From Nematostella vectensis (taxonomy: Eukaryota; Cnidaria; Anthozoa; Actiniaria; Edwardsiidae): DNA of 64,000 nucleotides. Of this stretch, positions 1-15,000 are shown one piece after another. A program made the position numbers and the translations under genes. The notes under the pieces are model-generated. The model searched no databases. It saw only the letters and a list, made by a program, of their open reading frames with translations, and was not told where the DNA came from. The DNA lies in NCBI RefSeq assembly GCF_932526225.1, contig NC_064047.1, positions 2,727,501 through 2,791,500 of the forward strand. Direction: 5' to 3'. Each line of letters opens with the position of its first letter. Position 1 is the stretch's first letter.

Positions 1-3000
1 GTCTTTCGTTCTTTGTAAAGAGAAAAAACTCACAAGTTTGCCGTGGTAGATTTGGAGTACTTATGTAAGTGATTTTCATTCCTCTATCAATAAACAGATA
101 AATGTGCGTAAAGGTAAGTTGAAAAGAATGGTGTTTTCATGATATTTACACAAAGTTTGAAACACAGAAACATTCTAAAAATAACTTAACGTGTGCCAAA
201 GGCAGGAAGGTTACTTTTGGCCTAAATCTTTAAAAGGGGAAATCCTTGCAGTGATGTGCTACAGACAAGCTTGTTAAAGGCAATAAAGGCAACTAATCAT
301 GTGAACACTTCTTGGCAACAGATAACAACAACAACAACAACAAACTTATTCAGTATATCAAAAAAGGTTTTGATGTCAGAAAGGGCTTATTTTTATTAAG
401 AAAATATTGTTTTTTTTTTCGTCTCTCTCTGGCTTGACCTAAGTGAAACTCGCCTTCAGTGAATAGCTGTGTCTCTTTGTTTACCGCAGTGATTTTAAAC
501 AGATACTAATCAGAATAACTTATCAGATACTAAAGATAAACTAATAGCAAAAGGGAGGGGGGGTATTGTAGTCTTCTTAGCTGTTCCACTTGCGTGGTCT
601 TCACTGTCAACAACATTCATTATGTCGGCGCCAAAAAGAACAAAAGTAAACTTTTGCTATTTAACGTTTAAAAATGTATATTATAGCCATTCCCTGTATT
701 GCACAGAAATTATCAAGCGCCTACAAAATATTCTAATCAGACATTAGTCTAGGATCCACACAAATTTCAGAAGTTCCTGTAAATAATTTAAGAAACTAAA
801 TGTCTTTCCATTGTTTCTAGCTGATTTTACTAGGTAAATAGGAGTTATTATTAATTTTTTTATGAAGTTAACCCCCTTGGCCGAGTATCTGTTTAGTATC
901 TGAGGGATTAGTATCTAGGATCACCGAGGTCTTTGTTTTCTGTCTCCATTTTTGTCAACCATATTCAATGTCCTTCCTTCTACTAAATGCACCTCTGTCA
1001 ACAACACTCTATTTTTTTTTTCTCTTTAAGTCCAATGAATTTCCTACAAGATCACCACAAGAACAGACTTATGTTTGCAATGGTGTTTGGGGCAGTTTCT
1101 GGATCCTGCATAAATCTTGCTGTGAGTGCCATTTCTGGCAATGTCCAGTCATATGCAGCTGCTTTCAATTCACCCTGGAAAAAAGGTGAACAATTTAACA
1201 CAAACATCTTTGCTCAATTTTGCAAAGTTGCTACCCTGCGAAAGCTTTCTGTACAGTACAACTCACCTTTTTATATATTTTTTCTATCACAGCGTTTAAA
1301 AATGTTGCTATGGTCCTACTTTATGTAGTCCTCAATTACCCATTCTTTGCTTGCTTGTCAACAAACCAGCAATTAGTAGGTGCTATACTCGGGATGGCCT
1401 ACACTTTGCTGAGGTGAGTGAAGTAACTGAATAAAAACAGACGGAGGTGATTGTCTGCAAAAAATTTTTACCCCTAAGACAAGGCAAATTGGGTGTGGTC
1501 AAATGTCAGATCAGTTAAGCACCCCCTTAGGAATAGCAACTGGCCGATTTTTACCCCCCACCCCGACCGTGTTATTTAAATCAATAATTGAACTACATGT
1601 TAAATTATAAATAATATAATATAAATAATAAATACTTGAAAGTTTATAGAAAACCCTCATCAATATAGGAGATAAGCTTTGTATCATAAGCTCACAGTCA
1701 GATTTAAATATTTCCAAATTTAATAAGAGTCACATGATGAGAGTATGAGCATGCATAATATTCAGGCAGGCATGAGAGTGTGTAGGAGCCCTGATGAACT
1801 TATCATCTCTCCTGTGTGATAAATGTTACCTCGTGAACTTATCATCTCTCCTGTGTGATAAATGTTACCTCATGAACTTACCATCTCTCCTGTGTGATAA
1901 ATATTACCTCATGAACTTATCATCTCTCCTGTGTGATAAATGTTACCTCATGAACTTATCATCTCTCCTGTGTGATAAATGTTACCTCATGAACTTATCA
2001 TCTCTCCTGTGTGAAAAAAGTTTCATGAACTTATCATCTCTCCTGTGTGATAAATGTTACCTCATGAACTTATCATCTCTCCTGTGTGATAAATGTTACC
2101 TCATGAACTTATCATCTCTCCTGTGTGATAAATGTTACCTCATGAACTTATCATCTCTCCTGTGTGATAAATGTTACCTCATGAACTTATCATCTCTCCT
2201 GTGTGATAAATGTTACCTCATGAACTTATTATCTATCCTGTGTGATAGATGTTACCATAGTTAATCCCCTCTATTAACAGTGCGAAACATTGCCTCGAAA
2301 TATTCGGGGGGGGAGGGGGGGGGGGGGAGGGTACAATACAGAAATATTCAGGAAATGTTTTGGGACACAGCCATGCCCCTACTGGTCATTCCCTTATAAT
2401 TCTTGAAAATATTAAAGGGGGGCAAGTTCCCCCAGTTCCCCACCCCCTGCTACTGTGGTTAAGAATGTTGTTTCCGGCTTAAAACTAAATTGAATGTACT
2501 TGTGATTGCAGGTTGGTTGGACTTTTGGTCGCAGTTTCCTACTGTACCAACCCATACAACAGGTTTGAGGTCAGTGCCAGTTTACGCTCCAGCACAATAT
2601 AAATACCGACTCACTCAAAGAATTCATTTCCATTGACTAGAGGTGCTTTCAATAAAGTATTGTTATTAAACACGCCCGCTATAAAAGGATGCTCCGCCCT
2701 CTTTTTCGCAAGCTCTCGCGCAAGTCGTCGTCATTCACATCCAGTGCTGACCTCTGAAACTGCCAGAAGAAAATATAGCAAAAAGTACGGCCATACGGCA
2801 AACTACGACAACTTTAATAGACACGATAATTGTTAAAAAAAACTATCAGGCATTTTCGGGAAAGTGTTTGGAGCCAATTCTCTACAAAAACAAGAACAAA
2901 AATGGTCATTGAGAAATTAAATACTCAAACACGCTTGTTTGAATTGAAAAACAGAGTGCGTGCGCTCATTTGAAATAAAGTCATTCAGGTGCGGGCGCAG

Positions 3001-6000
3001 ACAAACATAACAGGTTTGCAAAATTCATCACTTCAAAACCTAATTCCCCCTTATTTTTCGTTTTTGTTATAAGAAAAGGCCAATAAATAGATTGTGTTTA
3101 CTTGAATGGTGTGTTTTCAGCCGATTTTGAACTCTATTGCTTTCTACATCTACGGACTTCTGCACTGAGTAAAATCAAATGACGAATGATAGCTTGCCTT
3201 GCTTGGCATGTTCTTTTTATAGTGCACGTTTGTGTTTAAACAAGGACCCGCGGTATGTCAAGTGCAGAGCTCCGTAAATATCCAAAAAGCAGAAGAAGGA
3301 AGGAATGTTCTGTATACACAAGACAATAACGGCGAGCTTCTTGGAAGCTGTTTTCTACGGCAGCAACAACAAAAACTGTGTGCGCTCGTTTGAAATGACA
3401 CTATTCTTTAGCCCGCATGTTCAAATAACAAAATCGCTTCATTCTCTATTTCTTATCTGTCCAGTCACCAGAGAAAATTTAGTTGTCTTTGCACTTTTGA
3501 TGTTTAAGACATTATTTCAAATGTGAACATATCTCTTTTGCTTCTTTTTCTTGAGCTCTGCACCCAACAGAGTCTAGCGAAAACGCGCCTTTTATACCGC
3601 AGGTCCTGGTTTAAGCTATTTTACTTCAATCGTGTGGTTATTTTGAAATTTTCTTGTAAATGGAAAGGTGTATTTTTAATTGTAAAAAAAAATAATAAAG
3701 AAGTGGTTGGTCGCCAGGGGGCTGGAGCATGAACGCTTCATATTATCCAAAATATTACATAATCTCTATTTCTAACTAAGGCATTCTGATGTTCATTTGC
3801 CGAAAGCAGATGTTCATGGGTCCGCGAAGCTCTTTGCCACTAAGCCAAATATTTCCAACTTTGGTATGATATCGTTTGACCCTTCTTCTTTCAGAGTACC
3901 GGGATATTACAGTATTCCGGCGCTTTGGAACAGTTACCTGTCATCATTTGTCATATCATCTTGTTCCTCTGTTTTTGCCGATGTTTAACCAAGAAAATTC
4001 TAAAAAGAACGGAAATTACAAATCAGGTAAGACGTAGAACCTTGCTGAACTTCTCCTACTTTTGTACGATATGATTCAAATTAGGCTGCATCAAGAGAGC
4101 AAAAGATAATAAGAGAGGGACTCTTTGGTATTACCCACGCGCCATGTCGATTCCCATACTGGCTATTTTTAGTAACCACCACCCCACTACTGCGCGTGAG
4201 GATTTGTTCCTCTTTTTTTTCTAGTCCCCCGCGGTTCGCGCATTGTTCTTTTACCAACTCGACAGAAATAAAAAGAAATCATGAAAATTACCAAACTATG
4301 TTTAAGTAAACAAGATTAGCAAATATACTCACAGAAAGCCAAATCCCTGAATAGCTCAACTGTTTTGCTTGTTTGAACGGCAAAAAAGTGGTCTTTGTCC
4401 CCACCCGAACCTCTCTCGCAGTAATATGAAGTAGGCCTTGACGTTTTTATATTTACCATTGCAAGGGGTCCTCTAACCCTGATTATGTACCCCTTTTATT
4501 GTTAACCCATTTTGTCACTTATAAGGCTTCGAGACATCCCTCAGTAGCTGAGGAACACGACAAAATCCACGTGAGATTGTTACTTCGCAACCAGCTAGAA
4601 TCAAGGTAGTGAAACCCTTACTGCCATTTACCATGTTCATTCTTGCCTTATAATCTGTTTATTGCTTTTATCATAAAAACATTCTCAGCGTAATTATTGC
4701 GATTTATTCAAAGTTTAAACATTCGCTCGCGACTGCAGGAAAATATAGATAAATCATACGGTAAGGCCAATCACGCTCCCATTTTTTGCTCCCGCTAAAT
4801 GCCAAGTCACACAAATAATCCATTTCCCGGCAAATTCAAGTGAGTAACTGAGAAACTTTCAACAAATATCATTTACTAAAGTATCATAGACTTCAATCAT
4901 GGATGGTTATTTTTAATTTTATTTTGTATTTTTAATTATAAATAATAACAATGGAGAAGTTGATGACATTCTTTAAGGCCGTAGATCTTAGGCTGCGGCA
5001 TCGCTGGAGTTCATTTATAACGATTAAAGAATGTGAATCAACCACTCCTGTTATTGTTTGTCATTGAAAATACAACGGTTAATCCTCAATGAAACTTCAA
5101 AATAACAATCTACGAATAAAGTATAATACGTTATTGACAATTTTTGATTGAACATGTCTTGGTAACTTGCTTGAATCAGCCGATGAAAATGGATTCTTTG
5201 TTTGACTCGTCATTGAGCGGGAGTATTAAATGGCGGCTTGATTAGCCTTCTTTAAGTATGTGAATAATTAGTACCTGTTAGCACCTTTCTGTCTTGAAAC
5301 TGCCATTCGCCATCAGCTGTTTGCCGTTTGTACTGACAGCGTTTTTTGAATTAAGTGTATACGATAGAAGCTTTAGATGGTGATATTGTAACAATCTTTT
5401 CTCTCCTGACTATTTTATGTTCACTTTCTTTTTTGCCTTCCATAGCACGGTGAACACGGATCGGTGGTACATCAAGTTACTGAAAAAGATCTACACCACA
5501 AGAACCGGTATGCTGTGCTCTTCCTTGTGGAAGGAAGGAGATAGATAAGAAAAAGTCAAAAGTGTCTTCACTTTCCATTATTGTTAATTCTATTATCGCA
5601 TTGCATTTGACAGAATTTTTGATTGACTCATCTTTATTTGCATTTGCATTTGAACGGCACATAAAGAGAGTGGCGCATGACATTCGTAATGCATTAAATT
5701 CACATACTTTGAAACCTACAGCTAAATTATTTCCAATTGATTTTGATTCGTTCAAGCCAGGTCCATATAGTCGTAACAGTCGTAAGAGTTGTCTGTTAAA
5801 AATTCCTCGCGACCCTTACGACTATATGGAAACTTATAGAACTGGTTCTATCTCTGACGACTGTGACACTACCCATCGCTTCAGTTTTATCTGTCATAAG
5901 GGTCGTCCCATCGAGTGTTTCCAAATAGTCCTAAGGGTCGCGAGGGATTTTTTGCAGACCACTTACGACTGCTATGACTATATGGAAACCAGGCTTTAGA

Positions 6001-9000
6001 GAGGTCAAGGTTTACTGCTTGAAATTAGCCCCCCTCCTTTTTCTACTATTGTTTCCTTCTTACCGATGCCCACTGTGCTTCTTTCACAGACTTCAAGTTT
6101 TCCACGCAGATCGTGAGCATGTTTGCAGTGATCGCTGTGTCTATCTATGCTGTAAGTCAAAAATAAGTGACGTGTAGTCTATGTGTTTACTTACAACCAG
6201 GGCCGTAGCAGGGGGTGGGGCATTAGGGGTACGTCCCCCCTAATATTCTCACAAATTTTATGTAAATGACAAGTAGGAGCGTGGCTGTGCCCCTCCAATA
6301 TTTTCTTATAAATGTTTATGTAGTGTGCCCTCCCCCCCATATTTTGAGGCCTGCTACAGGACTGACAACCAAGCATAAAAGAGAGCAGCCTAAAAAAAGA
6401 ACATACGCTGGGAATTTGGTGTCTTCTCAAAATCTAGCCTGTGTAGCAAGCGCTAAGGGCTCGGGAAAATGAGGTGTTAGACCAGTCGCGTCTGGAGAGA
6501 ATGATGGATCGATTGCCTCGTCTCATTCTCGCTTCTTTCTCAACCCTTCGTGTTTGCTACGCAGGCTACTCAAAATCGAGTTTGCAAAATGAAGTTTACA
6601 AATTGCAGGAAAAAAATCAGGCTGGTTCCCATATGATCGAACGCAAAAATCTTTTAGACGAAGCTAATACAAGCTTAACTTTATATATATATATATTTTT
6701 GTGTGTGTGTGTGTTTTCAGATGACCGTTGCTGAGTTGGTGGCAGCTGAAATCCTCCGCAAAGTAATCCCCCCGGAATTTGGCCCCTACTATCAACATAT
6801 CTGGCATGTTATTGTTATAGGTGACTGGCTAAACGTAGTGGATATATGTATACTTTCTGGGTGACATGTATTTTCCTCCAGATGCTAAAACTAAAACAAC
6901 GAGAAATAAAAGTGTGTAACAAAACAACGTAAAAACTCAATATAAACAAAAAAAAAACTTAAAATAAAGGAACAAATTTTATGCAAAATTTATCCAGTTG
7001 GCTAGCTACTGTATCATCAATTTTAAAGTTTGAGTATACAGTCAAGTACAGTCTGAACCAGGGCCTTAGCAGGGGGTGGGACATAGGAGGCACATGCCCC
7101 CCCCCCTTTTTTACAAATTATAAGAAAATGACCAGTAGGGGCGTGGCTCTTTTCCCCTGCCCCCCCCCCCCTCCCCCACAATATTTTCTGAATGTTACCC
7201 CACCCCCGAAGTTTTGAGGCCGAGGCCTCGTTTATTTTTAATTTTTTTTACGAAAATGTCTGTTGGAGGTTGACTATACTCTCATTGCTACATCTCTGGT
7301 GGACCTTGACTTGCATTGACTTATGTAACTTTACTTATTATATTTTTGTTATTATCGTTTTTGTTGACATTATAATACCTCATTAGAATCTTCGCATAGA
7401 ATGAGATGGGGTTATATGGAAGAAGAAGAAGACCTCATTTTTTGTTTGTGTTTTTGTTTAGATTCTTGCATAGCGGCTGCGGTCATTTGTACGACGCTCA
7501 CGATTCTTCAAATGCTTCACTTCGCCAAGTGCCACAGGTAATACTGCTGGTCTGAAACATGCTTGTCGTATCCTCTTATGCATTCATTTAAATGTATAAA
7601 CCTGATGGCGAGGGTAATGGTGATGAAGATAATGTTTATGATGAGGATTATGGCGACAACGATGATAATGGTGATGATGATGACGATGTTATGATGATGA
7701 TGACGATGATGTGATGATGGTGGTTATGATGATGGCGATGATGTTATGATATAATGATGCTGCTACTGAATGATGATGATGACGATGAATATTATTCTTC
7801 TACTGCTGCTGATGATGATAACACCAGGAACCAGACTGAAGGCTAACTCCCCTGTTTCTCGAGGTTGTGAAATTACTTTATCTTTTCCCAGGGACCATGT
7901 GCTTCTGTCCTTTAAAACAAGATCATACAGAAAGCCTTCTCATCTGGTGGTAAGAACCTCAGAAAAGGACAATTAACTCTTTGACCTCAGTGTGACCGGG
8001 TATTTTGGGTTATTTTAGATTTTGCAAAGATTTTGAGTAAGCGATTTTTGGATTGCGATTATAATTGTTTTACGTATTTTACCGGTTGTTTCTCAAACGT
8101 GATTCTAATTCGATCGGTACACGTTTAGGAATTTACTTACAACGTGCTCAAATTAATCATATCCTGTTTTTTTTTATCGTGATAAAAAGATGTTTGTTTG
8201 TCTTGTTAGTAAGAACAGAAAAGCAGAGGTGGATGTGACCCCATGAAAGAACAATGAAAGTACAAAAAGAACATTGATTTAATGTACATGTTTACAAATA
8301 GCAATAGCTTGATAGTGATAATTGAATTAAGTTAGCGTCCCTTACCATTTCCCAGGAAGATAAGTTTCTTAATTTGACAGGACAATGGACGCTGAGTAAT
8401 TTGAACGGTAGTAAATGTTAGCGTCCCTAGAAAAATGCGCGTCCCCAAGCGAGTATAAAAGCGGCTGTTTTTACAGTATCTGTTAGTTAGTACCGTTGAG
8501 CAAAGGAGACGCATTGCTTGCGAGGCGTGATGCGGGAGCGAGCAAAAGCATTTTCTATTGAAGAAACCTGCATATAGTGTCCCAGGCTGTAGTCATTAAA
8601 GATTGGTGCCTAATTTGAGGTTGCGGAGGCTAAGTTTGCTCATGATAACTGATACATAATCCAAGATAGATGGCAAAGAAGATTTATCGCAAAATGTATA
8701 GTTTTTGGGTTTTCCATGAAGGTAAAGATTTCAGTGTATTGGGGGTCATAACCATTAAACAGAAACTATAGCTAACTATAGCTAATATAATTAAAAGTTG
8801 CCTGATGGTTAGCAAATTAAACAAGATACATTGCTTTTATGCGTTTATTTATCTTTCTTTGTTTGGTGTTTTTTTTGCCTGTTTGTTTGTTTAATTGTTT
8901 GTTTGTTTCGCCCGTTCACAGCTATTATATTTTTATTTGTCTATATGTTGCAGGGGCGAAGTTTGAGTTATTGTGGCTTCCAGATCGGCTACACAATACT

Positions 9001-12000
9001 CAGTAAGTTTGCCTCCAAAACCATGTTCTTCTACGTTGTTTGTGAGTGTTGCGCTAAGAGATCACGTGACCTCTCTAGGTAATTCAAAACAATCAAGCAA
9101 AAACATTGACCGTCACACCAGAGAACGACGAAGAAATAAAGTCTTTGAATGAAACTAAACCCTTTTGTGAACAAGAAGAATCCCGACTTTTTTCGTAAGC
9201 GCTGAATAAGTGGCTTTTTGTTGTTGTTGTTATTTTCCCGCTAAAAGCCTGAGCGCGCGCTAGTTTGCCACCCAAACAGTCACGTGATCTCCTATTGGAG
9301 TATTATCTATTAGTTGAGACCACAGGGAGCCCAAGGTTACGGTATTTCATTTAAACAAATGTGATTAAAACACTCACTTCTAACAGCGGGATAGGTCTCG
9401 TGTGTTTTTATTGGAAACTTTATACAAATCCACAAATTTACTAATTTACTTCCTGTGTGGAAGCTATTTATTTATTTTCAAGTGTGATAAATCACATTTA
9501 ATCATTAATGTATTTTTTTCCTTTTTTTGCCAGGTATGATAATTCTGTTCATATTCTTGCTTCTCCTCTTTGTAATTATGGCAATTATTCCACGACTTGA
9601 AGAGAAAGTGAAACTTATCCTGAAAAGCCTATCATTGAGCATACTGTAAGTTGATTTCTATCAAACTTTGATTCTTAACTTGACTTAATGAGGTTGCACT
9701 CGGAGAGTGTAGCATAACCCGCAGTGCCTCATGGGTATCAAGTAAAATAAGCAAATAAGCGTAAATAAAATTCAAATCCATGATCCAAACGCTGCAGAAT
9801 CCTTGTTTATGTTCTTATGAACATTCCTATTGCTTTCAGATACAAGGATTCTGTCGTTTTTACGCTACCATTATTATTTTAAAAAGGCGCATAAATAACA
9901 GCAGTATCTTTTTTAAGGCAAGATATGTGTACAATTTGAGCATTTCCGAATTTAAGACAGTGCGTCTTACATAACTTGATATCAAGCTTCGATACCCTTC
10001 CCTCGAGAAACACTAGGGAATTTAAGCAACAACGACGGCGGCGGCAGGGGTAATATGATATCATACTTAACGCTCTACTCTAAACTAGCTTTAATAAAAT
10101 GTACTCATTTTTGTAGTCCCAAAAAAGTATAGACAAGCGTGGAACTTTATTTTTATCATAGCGAACAAGGATAAGTTTTCAGTGCAAACGTTTCTGTACT
10201 CGATAGACCTTGAAACTTGAAGTTTTCAAGGTTGGAGTAGATTTCACGTCTGGCTTTTTGAATTTGAAATTGTTTTTCGCCGTTGTAGCTCGCGCTCCGC
10301 ATCTTCAACATTCGGGCAGGGGAGGGGCGTTCATTCCATATTTTGGCCTGGAAAGCAACAAAACAGAATCTAAAAGCAATGCCTCCTGCAATGAAGGTGA
10401 TTAGTATGAAACAGGAGAGTGCAACCAAAAAAGAAGTAGCTCAGTTTGTTTGGGAAGCAAAAAAAAATAAGGGAAAGTGCTTTGTAATGAGAATTATATA
10501 ATGACATCGCTACAAAGTACGATGATAGGATAACAGAGATCAACAATGCAATTAATTTATTGTTTTTAATTCAAGGCCTGTACTTGTTGTCACTGTACTG
10601 ATTATGGCAATTCAGAAATTACTTTCGCTGTTCGTCTTCCGTGATCGACAGTTGCCTGACGTCACTGTTACCATTGACAACCAGTAAGTTCAGCTTTGTT
10701 TGTAATAAGCCCATGTCAGTTACACCTTTGTTATTGTTTTTATCCAATATTGGACGAAAAAATAATAAGCAGAAATCTAAGGGACGGATCATTTAACTTT
10801 CGAGGAGGGGGGTGGGGGGTGGATGATTCTGAAACAAAATGTCCTGCAAGCCATTTTTTACAAGAAAAAAAATCCTGCAGGGAGGAAAGTATCTTTCACA
10901 CCACCAATAGAGGGGGAGAAAATCTTGCCCAATAGCCAAGAAGAAAAAAATATATCTTGCTCACACGAAATCATCCATCCCCCCCACACACACACACACA
11001 CCCCGTCTCAAAATAAAGCCTTATGCTTTATTTTACCGAATTCCATTGAAAATACCGCAACAGTTCAAATCAGTCGGCGCGTAGGAATACGTGCTTGTAT
11101 TCAACACTAACACACTGACTAGGCATAACAATTCATTTCGGAGTCAGATTATTCTATAGCCCGTGGTCGGACCCTTCCCCAAGATGTGTTTATCACTGAA
11201 TACCCCCTACCCCCTTCGAAAAATACTAAACAACACATGTCCGTATGATTCGCTATCTTATCTTTCAAGACGCCTTTTCTGCGTGATGTCGTTGGTGTTC
11301 TTCATGTATAACGTCATCGTGGGGATTGTTTCTGCCGTCATTCGTGGACTGAAGAGCTTGATTCTCGGTTTCGTGTTCCTCCCTCGCATTGACCGCACGC
11401 CCTTAATGCAACAGTACCAACACTGGGACAAAGGTAAGTACGCCTTTGATGTGACAGTACCAGCACTGGGACAAAGGTAAGTACGCCCTTGATGTTACAG
11501 TACCAATACTGGGACAAAGGTAAGTACGCCTTTGATGTGACAGTACCAATACTGGGACAAAGGTAAGTACGTCTTTGATGCAACAGTACCAATACTGGGA
11601 CAAACGTAAGTACGCCCTTAATGCAACAGTACCAATACTGGGACAAAGGTAAGTACGTCTTTGATGCAACAGTACCAATACTGGGACAAAGGTAAGTACG
11701 TCTTTGATGCAACAGTACCAATACTGGGACAAAGGTAAGTACGTCTTTGATGCAACAGTACCAATACTGGGACAAAGGTGAGTACGCCTTTGATGTTACA
11801 GTACCAGTACTGGACAAAGGTAAGTACGCCCTTAATGCAACAGTACCAATACTGGGACAAAGGTAAGTACGTCTTTGATGTGACAGTACCAGCACTGGAC
11901 AAAGGTAATTACGCCCTTGATGTGACAGTACCAACACTGGACAAAGGTAAGTACGCCCTTAATGTGACCGTACCAACACTGGACAAGGGTAAGTACGCCC

Positions 12001-15000
12001 TTAATGCAACAGTACCAATACTGGGACAAAGGTAAGTACGCCTTTGATGTGACAGTACCAGCACTGGGACAAAGGTAAGTACGCCCTTAATGCAACAGTA
12101 CCAACACTGGGACAAAGGTAAGTACGCCTTTGATGTGACAGTACCAACACTGGGACAAAGGTAAGTACGCCTTTGATGTGACAGTACCAATACTGGGACA
12201 AAGGTAAGTACGCCTTTGATGTGACAGTACCAATACTGGGACAAAGGTAAGCACGCCCTTAATGCAACAGTACCAATACTGGGACAAAGGTAAGTACGCC
12301 CTTAATGCAACAGTACCAATACTGGGACAAAGGTAAGTACGCCTTTGATGTGACAGTACCAGCACTGGGACAAAGGTAAGTACGCCCATGATGTGACAGT
12401 ACCAACACTGGACAAAGGTAAGTACGCCCATGATGTGACAATACCAATACTGGGACAAAGGTAAGTACGCCTTTGATGTGACAGTACCAATACTGGGACA
12501 AAGGTAAGTACGCCTTTGATGTGACAGTACCAATACTGGGACAAAGGTAAGTACGCCTTTGATGTGACAGTACCAATACTGGGACAAAGGTAAGCACGCC
12601 CTGAATGCAACAGTACCAATACTGGGACAAAGGTAAGTACGCCCTTAATGCAACAGTACCAATACTGGGACAAAGGTAAGTACGCCTTTGATGTGACAGT
12701 ACCAATACTGGGACAAAGGTAAGTACGCCTTTGATGTGACAGTACCAGCACTGGGACAAAGGTAAGTACGAACATGATGTGACAGTACCAACACTGGACA
12801 ATGTTAAGTACGCCCTTGATGTGACAGTACCAACACTGGACAAAGGTAAGTACGCCCTTAATGTGACAGTACCAACACTGGGACAAAGGTAAGTACGCCC
12901 ATGATGTGACAGTACCAACACTGGGACAAAGGTAAGTACGCCTTTGATGTGACAGTACCAACACTGGACAAAGGTAAGTACGCCCATGATGTGACAGTAC
13001 CAACACTGGACAAAGGTAAGTACGCCTTTGATGTGACAGTACCAACACTGGACAATGTTAAGTACGCCCTTGATGTGACAGTACCAACACTGGGACAAAG
13101 GTAAGTACGCCCATGATGTGACCACCGTACCAACACTGGACAAAGGTAAGTACGCCCATGATGTGACAATACCAATACTGGGACAAAGGTAAGTACGCCT
13201 TTGATGTGACAGTACCAACACTGGGACAAAGGTAAGTACGCCCATGATGTGACAGTACCAACACTGGACAAAGGTAAGTACGGACATGATGTGACAATAC
13301 CAATACTGGGACAAAGGTAAGTACGCCTTTGATGTGACAGTACCAATACTGGGACAAAGGTAAGTACGCCTTTGATGTGACAGTACCAATACTGGGACAA
13401 AGTTAAGCACGCCCATGATGTGACAGTACCAACACTGGACAAAGGTAAGTACGAACATGATGTGACCGTACCAACACTGGACAAAGGTAAGTACGCCTAT
13501 GATGTGACAGTACCAACACTGGACAAAGGTAAGTACGCCCATGATGTGACAATACCAATACTGGGACAAAGGTAAGTACGCCTTTGATGTGACAGTACCA
13601 ATACTGGGACAAAGGTAAGTACGCCTTTGATGTGACAGTACCAGCACTGGGACAAAGGTAAGTACGCGCTTAATGTGACAGTACCAACACTGGACAAAGG
13701 TAAGTAAGGCCATGATGTGACAGTACCAATACTGGACAAAGGTAAGTACTCCCTTAATGTGACCACCGTACCAACACTGGACAAGGGTAAGTACGCCCTT
13801 GATGTTACAGTACCAATACTGGGACAAAGGTAAGTACGCGCTTAATGTGACAATACCAACACTGGACAAAGGTAAGTACGCCCATGATATGACAGTACCA
13901 ACACTGGACAAAGATAAGTACGCCCTTAATGTGACAGTACCAACACTGGACAAAGGTAAGTACGCCCTTAATGTGACCGTACCAACACTGGACAAGGGTA
14001 AGTACGCCCTTAATGTAACAGTACCAACACTGGACAATGTTAAGTACGCCCTTAATGTAACAGTACCAACACTGGACAAAGGTAAGTACGCCCTTAATGT
14101 AACAGTACCAACACTGGACAAAAGTAAGTACGCCCTTAATGTGACTGTACCAACACTGGACAAAGGTAAGTACGCCCTTAATGTGACAGGACCAACACTG
14201 GACAAAGGTAAGTACGCCCCTAATGTGACCGTACCAACACTGGACAAGGGTAAGTACGCCCTTGATGTGACAGTACCAACACTGGACAATGTTAAGTACG
14301 CCCTTAATGTAACAGTACCAACACTGGACAAAGGTAAGTACGCCCATGATGTGACAGTACCAACACTGGACAAAGGTAAGTACGCCCTTAATGTGACCGT
14401 ACCAACACTGGACAAAGGTAAGTACGCCCTTAATGTTACAGTGCCAACACTGGACAAAAGTAAGTACGCCCTTAATGTGACAGTACCAACACTGGACAAA
14501 GGTAAGTACGCGCTTAATGTGACCGTACCAACACTGGACAAGGCTAAGTACGCCCTTGATGTGACATTACCAACACTGGACAAAGGTAAGTACGCGCTTA
14601 ATGTGACCGTACCAACACTGGACAAAGGTAAGTACGCCCTTAATGTGACAGTACCAACACTGGACAAAGGTAAGTACGCCCTTAATGTGACCGTACCAAC
14701 ACTGGACAAGGGTAAGTACGCGCTTAATGTGACAGTACCAACACTGGACAAGGGTAAGTACGCCCTTAATGTGACCGTACCAACACTGGACAAAGGTAAG
14801 TACGCCCTTAATGTGACAGTACCAACACTAAACAAAGGTAAGTACGCGCTTAATGTGACAGTACCAACACAGGGACAAGGCTAAACGCCCTCTGTGGAAT
14901 AACGCAGTACCTTTCAGCCAAGGACCTTTTGTTCTCTTGGCCTGCTCGAAAAATATTTATTTTGTATATTGTTTCCGACCCACTAGATATCAAGTTGATC

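Noticed and set aside
1794-2264. 156-codon repeat protein (MNLSSLLCDKCYL units)
   Set aside because: It is a 39-bp minisatellite inside an intron with no flanking splice or conserved features.
12259-14835. 858-codon minus-strand open frame and other long frames on both strands of the junction array
   Set aside because: They are produced by stop-free 42/43-bp repeats; the array is in an intron and flanking exons join in phase without it.
13799-14884. 361-codon plus-strand frame of KYALNVTVPTLDKG repeats
   Set aside because: It is the same array; it is out of frame with the upstream exon because of the 43-bp units, and has no supporting acceptor.
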